Shown piece after piece: positions 44,191 to 64,000 of a stretch of DNA of 64,000 bases (its first letter is position 1; each line of letters opens with the position of its first letter). The translations under genes were made by a program, and so were the position numbers. Location: contig CM049418.1 of the NCBI GenBank assembly GCA_026929865.2, positions 10,236,001 to 10,300,000 on the forward strand, read 5' to 3'. The DNA is from Hyperoplus lanceolatus (Eukaryota; Chordata; Actinopteri; Uranoscopiformes; Ammodytidae). The notes under the pieces are model-generated. The model was not told where the DNA came from. It worked only from the letters and a program-made list of their open reading frames with translations, and made no database searches.

Positions 44191-47100
44191 GTAACAACAA
44201 AACTATCTATTTCGCCCTAAACACACAGTGTTCTACCATTTGTCTGCCTCTCGTGAAAATAAAGACCTTATAATTTAGTCAACAGTGTTTTTACGGCCCC
44301 TAGCGCCACTCAAACCCACGACGTGCACTTGTTCCCATCCGGCTTGTGGTTAATCAAGCCAAATTACACTTAATAATAGAGTAGTTAAAAGTTGCATTGC
44401 TTTTTATGAAATAGCACAACCTGGCAAAATGACACGGGAGACATGTTACGAATCGCCGTTTTCTTTGTCTCAAGTCGGCAAACATCCTATACCCATGGGA
44501 GCCATACACTTAGGACAATTGAAACATTTTCGTATTACTCACAATCCGTCTAACTTCAAAACAAGAAAAATGGAAGGGGATGCGCAGTGAATGTGTTCTG
44601 TATGACCTACTGACTGGAGCGCATCTCGTGTTTGCTTTCAAACTTCTACGTTCTGTTATTTTTAAGCATGAAAGAAGTTCGTGTACTTTATAAGGGCATT
44701 GGTCTCTCTATGATATTACATATGAAGCTACTTTTGCTTGGAAAAAATAAACCCCCAAACAAGTGGGAACATGACCAGTAGAAAATAAAAACAAATGTGT
44801 AATTTAATTTGATTTAATCTTAATATATCTTAATAGAGCCTGACTGAAACTACTTTTTTTTACTGTTAACTTTCCTTTTTACTGTTCTTTTTTGTCAACT
44901 TTTTTCATTTACTGTTGACATATGACATTATTAATGGCATTATATTTTACATCTTTAACTGATCCTTTTGTTATTTTCACCATTTATCGCTGCTGCTTTA
45001 CTTTAAATAAACCCACTATATAAAAAGGAGTACCTTATATTATCTTAAGAGGAGGGTGATGTGAAGATCTCTGTGTGTGATTTTCAGTGTCACAAAGACT
45101 CCCGTCAACGGCGCAGGACTCCAAAGGAGGAGCAAAAGGCGGAGCTACTATCAGTCTTACCGCAGCTGCTTGGGCGCTACCTCCCGCCTCTGCTTCACTC
45201 CGGCACTGACAGCACGAAGGCTCAACACCAGCAGGAGGGCTCCAAAGTCACATAACATCACAGTAAGTCCATCCAGGCCATTGTATTTCACTAAGGTGTC
45301 AGTGATTCTGGAGAACGCTTGTGATGAAAATCACTTTTTGTCCAAATCAGAGCTGAAAAAAAAAATCCAGTGTTGTTAATAGCCAAGGCTCTTTAATAGA
45401 CCATGTTGCTAGCTAAGGATGACCTATTTTTTTTTTTTAACATACCATTTTACAGAGCCTGGTGTATTACACCAGAACAGGTGGCGGATCGTGAGGAGAT
45501 CACTGATTTTGACAAATGTTTTTTACAGCAAACGTTCTCCAGAATCGCTGACTCCACCTCTTAAACAAGTGGACTGGTCATCTCATTCTCTCTCTCTCTC
45601 TCCCCCCCTCAGGAGAAGGTGAATCAGGAGCAGTTGAACCTATTAGTGAAAGCCGAATGGAAGTTAGCATACGTCACCCCCCTACACCAGTTCTGGCACA
45701 CCCAGCTGAAGAGCTACGCCAGGCAGCTTTCGGCGTTCATCGCGGCCGGGAGGCAGCAGGGTTTGGCGGTGGAGGTGGAGGGAGCGCAGAGCAACTACAG
45801 GGTTTCCATCTCTGTGGTGCAGGGGATGGCAGAGGCTGCCGACGATGCAGAGACGGTCCTCATACAGGTGAGCATTAGAACTGTGGATAGGATTATGTCC
45901 TAATCCAGTGTTAATGCACAGCCGAGGCTCTGTTAACTGGTATGTAAACCAAGGGGGCCCACCATAGCTAGCAACATGCCCGTTTACAGAGCTTGGGCTG
46001 TGTATATTAACACCAGTTTTTTTGCAGCTCACACACAGTACGGAGAGGTTGCGGATTGTGTGGAACTGTTCAGATTTTGACAAGAAGTGATAGTGATTTT
46101 GACAATACTCCAGAATTGCTGACTATGTTTTTTTTATCCATTTATCCCAACCACAGATCCATTCGAAGGCTCCGTTTGCCGGGCAGGACGAGCCGCCAAA
46201 GTCGGTGTGGAGCGGCTTGCTGACCTGCATCAATGGCAACCCTGACTACCTGCGCTCCCTCCCCAAGGAGTTCACCTGCATGCCCCTGTTCGGCAGCAGC
46301 GGCGCAGAGGCGCTCACGGCTCTGGTCAAGTCCTGGTTCCAGCAGACGTTCGACTGCTGCTTCGGCCCACTGGAGATCAGCCACACCAGCCTGCAGTGGC
46401 TGGTGGCCCTGTGGACCAACTGCCACGCCCAGTCCCCCATCCAGCACCTGAAAATGATCTGGACTCTCCCAGTCGAGCCGCCATTGCAGGTGAACTACAC
46501 CGTAAACCCAGAGAGCGCATGGGAGCTCTGGAACAGCGTGAGGAAGAGATCTGAGGATAAAGGAGAAGAGGAAGAGGGGGATGATAGCATTGATATCGAG
46601 GAGGTGACTGGCTTCATGCAGTCGCTCAAGACCCACTTCTACAGACACTTCAGGCTGGATCTGTCAGCAGGCAGCCTGAACCAGGTCTCCACAGCGCTGG
46701 GCTCGGCCAAGTGCAGCGGCAGGATCAAGGTACATTCTGCTCACACTGAGAAGAAAGCTTTCATCTTTTCATACATACAGTGCTGCTTGAAAGCGTGTGA
46801 ACCCCTTGAGCATTTAGGAATTTTCATCTCCAGATGTAATGTTTGGGTTGGCTTTTACCTGAAAAATCACTTTTATTGTGGCGCTCGATGATTTGCATCA
46901 CAGTGGACCGATGGAGCCCAAACTTTTTTTAAATTAATGTATAGCTGTCCGCAGACAAATGTGCAACATCACAACTCTATTCCTGAGATCCTCTGAGATT
47001 TTATTTTCTCTTGGCATGTCTGACCTGTATGGGTTCACTTTGGTGAGCCTAAACTGACCTGATTTGATCTGTTTTATCAAGTGCTGCCCAATTTCTTCCC

Positions 47101-47507
47101 TAAAGATCTCTCATTACATTGGTCCATTTCATCACTCAATTTGGCCCACCTGATTATGTTTACCTGCTTGATTTAAGCAATGCAGCTCAGGGTTCACAAA
47201 CTTTTGCGCAAAGTTGGAAAATCATTTGATTCATTGATCATTGATTTCTGGAAAAGAAAAATGTGGAATTGATAAACAGACATCTGTTATTTCATATAAA
47301 AAATACTGGTATTGATGAATTAATAAGGGTTGAACTCAATAAAATTCCAAACGGCTCAAGGGGTTCACATACTTTCAATCAGCACTGTATAAGGGACATA
47401 TAATATTAATAGCTTGTTCCCTTTTGTTTCAGATCTCCAACAGCAAGTACATGATCACCACCCTGACGCTACTGACAGAGTGCGCCCTCCTTAAAATGCC
47501 CATCTAA
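44171..47507 (+). CDS. cenpl: cenpl (centromere protein L), 5 exons
   Basis: Exons 44171-44190, 45088-45262, 45613-45867, 46157-46729 and 47433-47507 join in frame to 1098 nt (365 aa). The protein has a basic, poorly conserved N-terminus (QRRSKRRSYYQSYRSCLG). The CENP-L fold follows, with WKLAYVTPLHQFWHTQLKSY and GLAVEV, matching human WTLYSLTPLYKFSYSNLKEY and GLAVEV. Next come FTCMPLF, SWFQQTFDCCFGPLEI (human TWFQKTFDCYFSPLAI), an acidic insert EDKGEEEEGDDSIDIEEV, FYRHFRLDLSAGSL, and the C-terminal SKYMITTLTLLTECALLKMP. CENP-L pairs with CENP-N in the constitutive centromere network and reads CENP-A chromatin. All junctions are GT-AG. Confidence 0.95.
44191..45087. other. cenpl intron 1, nothing recognised
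   Basis: AT-rich intron, no element recognised. Confidence 0.5.
45088..45262 (+). CDS. cenpl: cenpl exon 2 (basic N-terminal region)
   Basis: Acceptor TTTTCAG, donor GTAAGT. Encodes VTKTPVNGAGLQRRSKRR through RAPKSHNIT. The TP(L/V)-(Q)-R layout resembles the N-terminus of vertebrate CENP-L; it is rich in Arg and Ser. Confidence 0.85.
45292..45563. mobile_element. MITE, GATTCTGGAGAACGC family, copy 4 (cenpl intron 2)
   Basis: The left end GTGTCAGTGATTCTGGAGAA and the right end TTCTCCAGAATCGCTGACTC with CACCT are inverted. It fills most of intron 2. Confidence 0.75.
45613..45867 (+). CDS. cenpl: cenpl exon 3
   Basis: 255 nt, from acceptor CCCCTCAG to donor GTGAGC. Encodes EKVNQEQLNLLVKAEWKLAY through DDAETVLIQ and includes the conserved AFIAAGRQQGLAVEV block. 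Confidence 0.95.
45905..46127. mobile_element. MITE, same family, copy 5 (cenpl intron 3, 5'-truncated)
   Basis: Has the interior blocks of the family (TTTACAGAGCTTGGGCTGTG, ATTAACACCAG) and the right end CTCCAGAATTGCTGACT but lacks the left terminus. Confidence 0.65.
46157..46729 (+). CDS. cenpl: cenpl exon 4 (largest)
   Basis: 573 nt. Encodes IHSKAPFAGQDEPPKSVWSG through CSGRIK, with the Trp-rich core (SLQWLVALWTNC, MIWTLP). Donor GTACAT. Confidence 0.95.
46776..47389. mobile_element. Tc1/mariner-type MITE (cenpl intron 4)
   Basis: About 36-bp terminal inverted repeats begin TACAGTGCTGCTTGAAAG; the right end read in reverse is TACAGTGCTGATTGAAAG, and both run on to GTGTGAACCCCTTGAG-like sequence. 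TA at both edges fits a TA target duplication. The 614-bp element fills most of the intron; no transposase. Confidence 0.78.
47433..47507 (+). CDS. cenpl: cenpl exon 5 (stop)
   Basis: 75 nt. Encodes ISNSKYMITTLTLLTECALL then KMPI and TAA at 47505-47507, aligned to the human C-terminus HKYLIGVLAYLTELAIFQIE. Confidence 0.93.
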   Translation: MSNSKYMITTLTLLTECALLKMPI

Positions 47508-47939
47508 AGGACCCAGCAATTTTTAAATTTTCTAAACCACCAGGACAAGCTCTATTGCATTTTGCAATAGTTTTGTCCAATGCATTGCAAAATGCATCAA
47601 AAAAGACTGGACATGCAGCTATTTTATGAAAATTGTTCATTCAGTTGTGAATTTTTTTAAGACTCTTTCCAGAACTTGAAACGGAACTATTATTTTTCAC
47701 AATATTCCCTTTTTAATGAAAGTCCAGCAGTGTCTTTTCCTCAAGCTTTTGTTCCTCATTTTCCAGCAACTTAATGCAGAAAATCCTGAGGCCATAATTA
47801 TGGGTGAGTGTTGAGGAAAACACTCACTTGTTTACCATGTTGTCTTGCTCTGCCTGACACGTTAAGTTAGGTTCCACCTCTTCTTGTAAATACTATAGTG
47901 TATATGTTCATGTAAATTGATTTGTCATTTATAGTTACT

Positions 47940-47949
47940 AATAAATAAA
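47940..47949 (+). terminator. cenpl: cenpl polyadenylation signals
   Basis: Two overlapping AATAAA signals (47940 and 47944), about 435 nt after the stop. Cleavage is expected near 47965. Confidence 0.7.
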
Positions 47950-48082
47950 AGGATGAGATAATGCAGTGGTGATAAATGAGCCTGCATATTTTTACTTTCT
48001 GCATCATTAACTGAAGTTGTAGCTCTGCATTAATGAATTAAAGACACGTTTTCCATATTATTCAAAACAAAAATCAGGCAGC

Positions 48083-48088
48083 TTTATT
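48083..48088 (-). terminator. fundc1: fundc1 polyadenylation signal
   Basis: Minus-strand AATAAA about 1.19 kb past the fundc1 stop. It makes the 3' ends of cenpl and fundc1 converge within roughly 100 bp. Confidence 0.6.
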
Positions 48089-49276
48089 TGAAGAGACGTC
48101 CAACAGAATTCATACAGCTTGGATAACAAAATAACATCAACTCGAAACAATGAGAGATCGTGAGCATACAAAAGACACAACAGGCTTTTCAAAATAATAC
48201 AAAAACGTAACACTTGAAAACATAACCGTGTATTGCACTCGTATAAAAAGGCAAAAAAAAAAAAATCAAATTGTGATCAGCTGAAGTGGACTCCTATGCA
48301 TGGATGCACACATGACAATAGCAGGGGGGGGGGCGTTTGGAGTCAACATCGCAGCTTCATTATGCTATTTAATGATAGGACTGGTGTTTGGACCCGTAAT
48401 TGGGGACAGCAGGTGCTCATCCTGTCATTAAAATGGCATTTCAGAGCAAAGGATTATGGGGGAAAAAAATAGTTTTTAATACTCTTGTTGTCGATGCAAA
48501 GTAGAGAATATTCACAGATGGAACATTCAGTTGCAATATGTGAATGTCAAATCTTCTGGGAGTGGGAGAGTAACTTAGTTTCACCCCCCAGCCAGTGTCA
48601 CGCATTCTTAATAGTGTTTGCTTCCCTGCTTAAATTGTACATAAATTCACCAAAATTCACAGCTCCATTAAAAAAATACCTTTGAGCACTAGACTGGAGG
48701 ATGGCGTTAACTTTCCACTCCAGTGCCTTCCATGTGATCTATATAAGATCTACTATTGTGTATATTGTGTATATTTACAGCTTCAAACAGGGGTTGGCTT
48801 TATATTTACAATGGCGCCCCCACACATGCCACCGTCTTAACAACGTAAGGTCAGCGGACACATGAGGGGATAGAATGATCTGGGCTCAGGTCAGTGTTAA
48901 AAAGCAAAAGAGGAATCTCTGCTAGTTTTTTGTGGCAGCTTGACATTTTCGGCAGTCTGTGGGTTCCACAGAATAAATAGACTTCACAGTATAATCAAAG
49001 CACTACAATGTGTACTCCAAATAGGAAATAATTAGCGATGATTGATTTGATGGTGGGGAAATTAGTAGAACAATGTTACACATGTTAATACCATAGTCAC
49101 AACAGATCATGCTTAAAAATGTTCTACATGACAGCGCACACCCCATAGCGAATGACAAACACATGAGGCCCGAGAGGTAAACAATGGAGAGGTAAAGACA
49201 GTCTTTACCTCTGTCTTAGACAGTGACCTATGTAGCGAATGTGATTGACAGTTTAGTGGAGAAACTGCCCCTGGCT
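48089..49276 (-). other. fundc1: fundc1 3' UTR
   Basis: Untranslated end of fundc1 from the stop at 49277 to the polyA signal. No ORF or repeat recognised apart from A- and G-runs near 48255 and 48326. Confidence 0.5.
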
Positions 49277-49354
49277 TTAGGAGGCCAGGCCGAGGAAGAA
49301 GCCACCGACGAAGCCGCTCGACATGACAATGTTCCTTTTTATAAAGTCTGTGGC
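49277..49354 (-). CDS. fundc1: fundc1 exon 5 (stop)
   Basis: 78 nt encoding [20 protein letters not shown] then LGLAS and TAA at 49279-49277, the invariant FUNDC1 C-terminus. Confidence 0.95.
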   Translation of the reverse strand, partial: ATDFIKRNIVMSSGFVGGFFLGLAS

Positions 49355-51829
49355 CTGCAGAGGGTGGAGAAGAAAGACGGGTATGAGTCGACAGTAGCTT
49401 AAAAGGCTGGTTAAAAAGGAGTGAACTATAGCTGAGAATATAGCCAATTTAGTCTTTAGTGCAGAAAGTGTGCTGTGTCACAGCTAATGGGTGCTGTGCC
49501 GCTAACAGAACACTAGAGGGCACTACTGATACACATATAAAGAAAGACACCTCCACACAACCAAAAGACATCAGAGAAAAAGACATTTGGTTGTAATTAA
49601 TTACATGCCATCAGTAGATTGAGTGAGCAGTTGGGTGCCTCTTCTTAGTAAGAAGAAAACAACAATATAATTAAGAAATGTTTGATTCCGTTTTTAGCAA
49701 TAGAAGCAGATTAAAAATGAGCAAAAGCATAAAACAAAGAGCAAGCTTTGTTAACGGTACCTTTACCTCCTCAATGAATGTGCTTATTTCAGGAGCTGCT
49801 TTGTTGGCCTTCTTCTTCAGGTGCTTCTTTGCTTTGTTCACGTCCTTCTCCACCTTCTTCCAGTCCACCTGCACGTAGCCACTGTGATTGGCAATCTGTG
49901 GGAGAAACAAGATCATAAAAAAGATATTTGGAAATATTTAAAGCAAACACATAAACAGTATGCACAGTTCATAACACAGGTCTCCCAGTCATTCAGCAGT
50001 AATTGCCAGATACAATTTTAAAGTTTTTATCCAATAAGGAGACAGAGCACTATAAAGAGGTGGGTCTCTGTGCACTTTTTGAAAATGTTCTGTTCAAAAT
50101 TGCCCCCCGGCGGCATGCTATGTTGCGCGCTAATCAGTAACCTTTCATTGCAGTCTACAGGGCTACTGGGTCTGGTCTTATCACCTGAGTTTGTCTCTGC
50201 TTTATTACATCACTGTCTGGCGGTTTACTATGTGTCCTAGTGAGGCGTGAGCTGTGTTTTAGTGAGTCCTTGCAGACATGTCTGCAATACAAATTCTGCT
50301 TTATGCAACAAAAAAGGAACACTTAGTCAGGGGAGATTTTTTACTTGACCTTGATGAAAAATTCATAAAATAATAGTAAAAAAAAGAAAAAGATGCATAG
50401 CCAGGTGAAAAGCAAGTGTCTTTTTCTTGATTTTTTTAAGATTACCCAATACCCACAACCATATGAATAACTATTTTAGTGAGTTCAGCCAGTGAATCAA
50501 GTCGACGGTCGTCTCTCGTGGGAATTTATTGAAAAAAAATTGATTCTTTGGACACAAAAATAATACATTGATGGCATTGCAGGACTCAATAAGCTTTCAG
50601 AATCCAGATGGCCCTCGTTCATCCAAAGCCAGCCTACACACAATGCTTGGCTTTTCTGCAGCAGAGAGCGGACCGGCTGAGCATCGGGCCATACAGCTGG
50701 CATCTCAAGATGTCAATGAGGCTGGCAAAGACTGCACTTTCAGACAATGTAGATGTGTAGTAGACAGTGTAATAATCAAGGGCACATAAACACAGTGTTA
50801 TGGAGCTCTTGCCTGTAAAAGGAGGAACCCTCCTCCGACCGCGGTAGCAGCTATCTTCCCGACCCTCTGGAAGAGGTAACCAGCACACCTGTACGTGTTG
50901 AAATTAAGATATGGGTGACCATTACACATATGCACTCAAGTCTGGCACTTTTGCTTTGAAATTGGTTATAAGATCTTTGTCTTAACAGTCTTCTCTACCA
51001 AAAATGATTCCTCAAACATTTTTGTAATTGGTCTATCAGGTTGGCTTACTGTTTATTTCTCAAAGGAAACACTGGACAGCACATGTATTCTCAAATAAAA
51101 GTGACCACACAGAAGCAAATTGGTCCCCATGCCTTACCATCCACCCACCCCTCCCATCATGATTTGGGTGGCCACTGAATACTTCTCGGCGATGGGGCCC
51201 GAGTTGTTCCCGAAGACCCTGCTCCACCACTGGTGCCTGCGGGCATACTCTGTCAGGTCCACCACCTCATACACCTCATCGTCACTCTCTGGGTCATCTG
51301 CACCTGCTATAACACAAGGATTAAAAAGACAAAATATAGTTAAATATTTTAATGAATAAGAAGAATAAGGGGTGAATAGCCACACTGAATGACACTAAAC
51401 CTCACCTCACGTGACCTGGTCTCAAACTAAAATACTCATGAACTGATGCACAAACACTTAGATTATGTTTTAATAACAGCACTAAACACTCAGCTGTTGA
51501 GACCCAAGACGTGAAAGAGACCGTAGGAATCTATTACGCTATCTGAAAGGTAAATACAGATCCAACAAGCTAGGAGGACAGCTTGTTTATGCTATTCAAA
51601 TGATTTGGGAAGCTAGCTGACTAGAGCCAAATGGCTACCAATCCAATGCAGTGCACACTATCGACTTCCTTTTCGGATTTTTTGAAGCACCAAAGTCAAG
51701 ACCGTCTGCCAATTGGATTATCTTTTGTGGAAAGAAGTGCTAAATTCCTACAGAAATAGGGGTAATAACTCGTATTCGTATTTCGAATTAACAGTCTCAC
51801 TCGCCTTCTCTCTGGTCCACCGTCGCCAT
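49277..51829 (-). CDS. fundc1: fundc1 (FUN14 domain-containing mitophagy receptor), 5 exons
   Basis: Exons (minus): 51829-51801, about 51306-51138, 50888-50813, 49895-49767 and 49354-49277. The protein is about 159 aa. It has an acidic N-terminus with a LIR motif ([10 protein letters not shown], human DDDSYEVLDL), then [40 protein letters not shown] and [16 protein letters not shown] (membrane helices). Next come [20 protein letters not shown] and the C-terminal [19 protein letters not shown]1 sits in the outer mitochondrial membrane and binds LC3 in hypoxia-induced mitophagy. Exon 1 is 29 nt, which leaves the GT-AG join to exon 2 one nucleotide out of frame. Intron 3 has a GC donor. The human Ser17 (ULK1 site) position is Val here. 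Identity is certain; only the first junction is unresolved. Confidence 0.93.
49767..49895 (-). CDS. fundc1: fundc1 exon 4
   Basis: 129 nt encoding [40 protein letters not shown] and IEE, the lysine-rich loop of the FUN14 domain. Confidence 0.95.
49896..50812. other. fundc1 intron 3, nothing recognised
   Basis: AT-rich intron flanked by a GC donor (50812) and acceptor CCACAG (49896). No repeat family recognised. Confidence 0.5.
50813..50888 (-). CDS. fundc1: fundc1 exon 3
   Basis: 76 nt encoding [20 protein letters not shown] then FLLLQ. The donor is CAG|GCAAGA, a GC-AG intron with otherwise ideal donor bases. Confidence 0.93.
51138..51306 (-). CDS. fundc1: fundc1 exon 2 (LIR and first membrane helix)
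   Basis: Encodes [40 protein letters not shown] and [15 protein letters not shown]. Acceptor TTATAG at 51307 (or CAG three bases later). Donor GTAAGG at 51137, splitting the Trp codon TG|G. Confidence 0.92.
51801..51829 (-). CDS. fundc1: fundc1 exon 1 (start)
   Basis: ATGGCGACGGTGGACCAGAG and nine more bases, then donor GTGAGA. Encodes MATVDQREG plus GA; human begins MATRNPPPQ. In human the corresponding exon is 28 nt; this one is 29, so the phase differs. Confidence 0.75.
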
Positions 51830-52687
51830 TTTGGAGAAATTGGTTATGTCACCAGGATGTTGACAATACAAGACCACGCCCATTTGATGACGCTCTGCCA
51901 CATCAGTGAAACGCTCTGATGTTGCTCGATGGGGCTCAGGCAATTTAGCAACATTTCTGTAATTCTTGCAATTTTAAGATACAGGAGCATTGGCGTGGGA
52001 CTTTGGAAAGTGCACGCCGAGGTTGCACGGTGGTGAAAGGCTCAGCAAAGAATGACGTCGTTTAACCTGCTTGTAAAGGAAAACGACAACTGACACCTAA
52101 GTGTCAATACATATTACTGAATAGGAGATTAATTTACCGTGGAAATTCATTGCACATTTCCAGGGAAACAATGTATTTCTCGCTTTGATGCACATGGGTG
52201 ATAGACAGCTTCAGGGGAATATTTAACAGAACGATCGTGCTTTAAAATATGAGTGGTTTTCAGGGAGAATATTGAATATTTGAGAAAATAGAATGATATG
52301 GCAGGGAAGTCATATGGCAGGCTGCGGGCCCTCCCATTGGCTGAAGATGGAGGAGAGGGCGTGGCTAGAGCGGCGCGTGGGTTCGCTTGGGTGACAATTA
52401 TAACAACTTTATGTTCGCGGCCGAAACCCATTTTATTGTCAAATACTCACATCTTGGATATTGTATTCGATTACTCGCATTCAACTAGCAGCACAATATC
52501 ACTTTGTGATGAAAAATGTGACGTTTGAGGAGCTACCCGGAGAGCGCTTCTGTCCCCCTGAAAGGATTTACTATATCGAATCGCATCTTTTCATCCTGGA
52601 AAAAAAGTTTTTGATCATTTTGTTTCCTTCGGATTTTCTTTTTTGATTTGTCGGAGCAAACCGATCGTCCCCGCGTCGCGATTTTCC
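51830..52687. promoter_or_regulatory. shared fundc1 / kdm6a divergent promoter region
   Basis: The two start codons face away from each other about 860 bp apart. The region contains a GC-rich stretch on the kdm6a side (52620-52687 and the first exon) and CGCC-rich sequence at the fundc1 side. No TATA box was found. Shared regulation is an inference from geometry. Confidence 0.45.

Positions 52688-64000
<11,313 letters not shown>

Noticed and set aside
46142..46648. 168-aa minus-strand frame
   Set aside because: Antisense shadow of cenpl exon 4.

Overview
This is a vertebrate nuclear genome window, almost certainly from a teleost fish. All confident genes are split into short GT-AG exons. The central gene is an APP paralogue with a Kunitz exon, the type fish databases call appa. 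The non-coding DNA is full of very long CA/GT microsatellites and short terminal-inverted-repeat transposons of the kind common in ray-finned fish. No bacterial-type operon, CRISPR array, rRNA or credible functional tRNA is present.

Layout from left to right: (1) 432-2640, minus strand: atp5pf (atp5j), mitochondrial ATP synthase coupling factor 6, whose last exon lies off the left edge. (2) about 3390-41250, minus strand: an amyloid precursor protein gene (appa). Seventeen coding exons give about 800 aa with every optional exon included; there is a 2.6 kb 3' UTR and a 16 kb first intron. The Kunitz (KPI) exon and the 54-bp exon 15 can both be skipped in frame; no OX-2 exon was found. (3) 41362-44170: intergenic DNA with a tandem array of tRNA-like SINE units and an odd interleaved fold-back element. 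(4) 44171-47990, plus strand: cenpl (kinetochore CENP-L), five exons, 365 aa. (5) about 48065-51829, minus strand: fundc1 (mitophagy receptor), five exons, ending tail-to-tail with cenpl about 100 bp away. (6) 52688-64000, plus strand: the first five coding exons of kdm6a (UTX, H3K27 demethylase), cut by the right edge; kdm6a and fundc1 are head-to-head about 860 bp apart.

The order atp5pf-app and the pair fundc1-kdm6a are also neighbours in human (chromosome 21 and Xp11), so both blocks look like conserved microsynteny joined here around cenpl. The genes do not form a single pathway: they cover mitochondrial energy production, a neuronal membrane protein, the kinetochore, mitophagy and chromatin.

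The observations most worth a second look are these. The A-beta amino end carries Thr at the position of the protective human A673T variant, with Ile at P1 and no His6. A 107-nt UG repeat ends 9 nt from the KPI exon acceptor, an arrangement like the TDP-43-responsive CFTR exon 9. The acidic exon 6 is greatly enlarged. The fundc1 exon 1/exon 2 junction does not keep frame with canonical splice sites. There are also several well-delimited mobile elements: a piggyBac-like MITE with TTAA ends, nested elements in kdm6a intron 2, and a five-copy MITE family, two copies of which sit in adjacent cenpl introns. I found no clearly undescribed multi-gene system.
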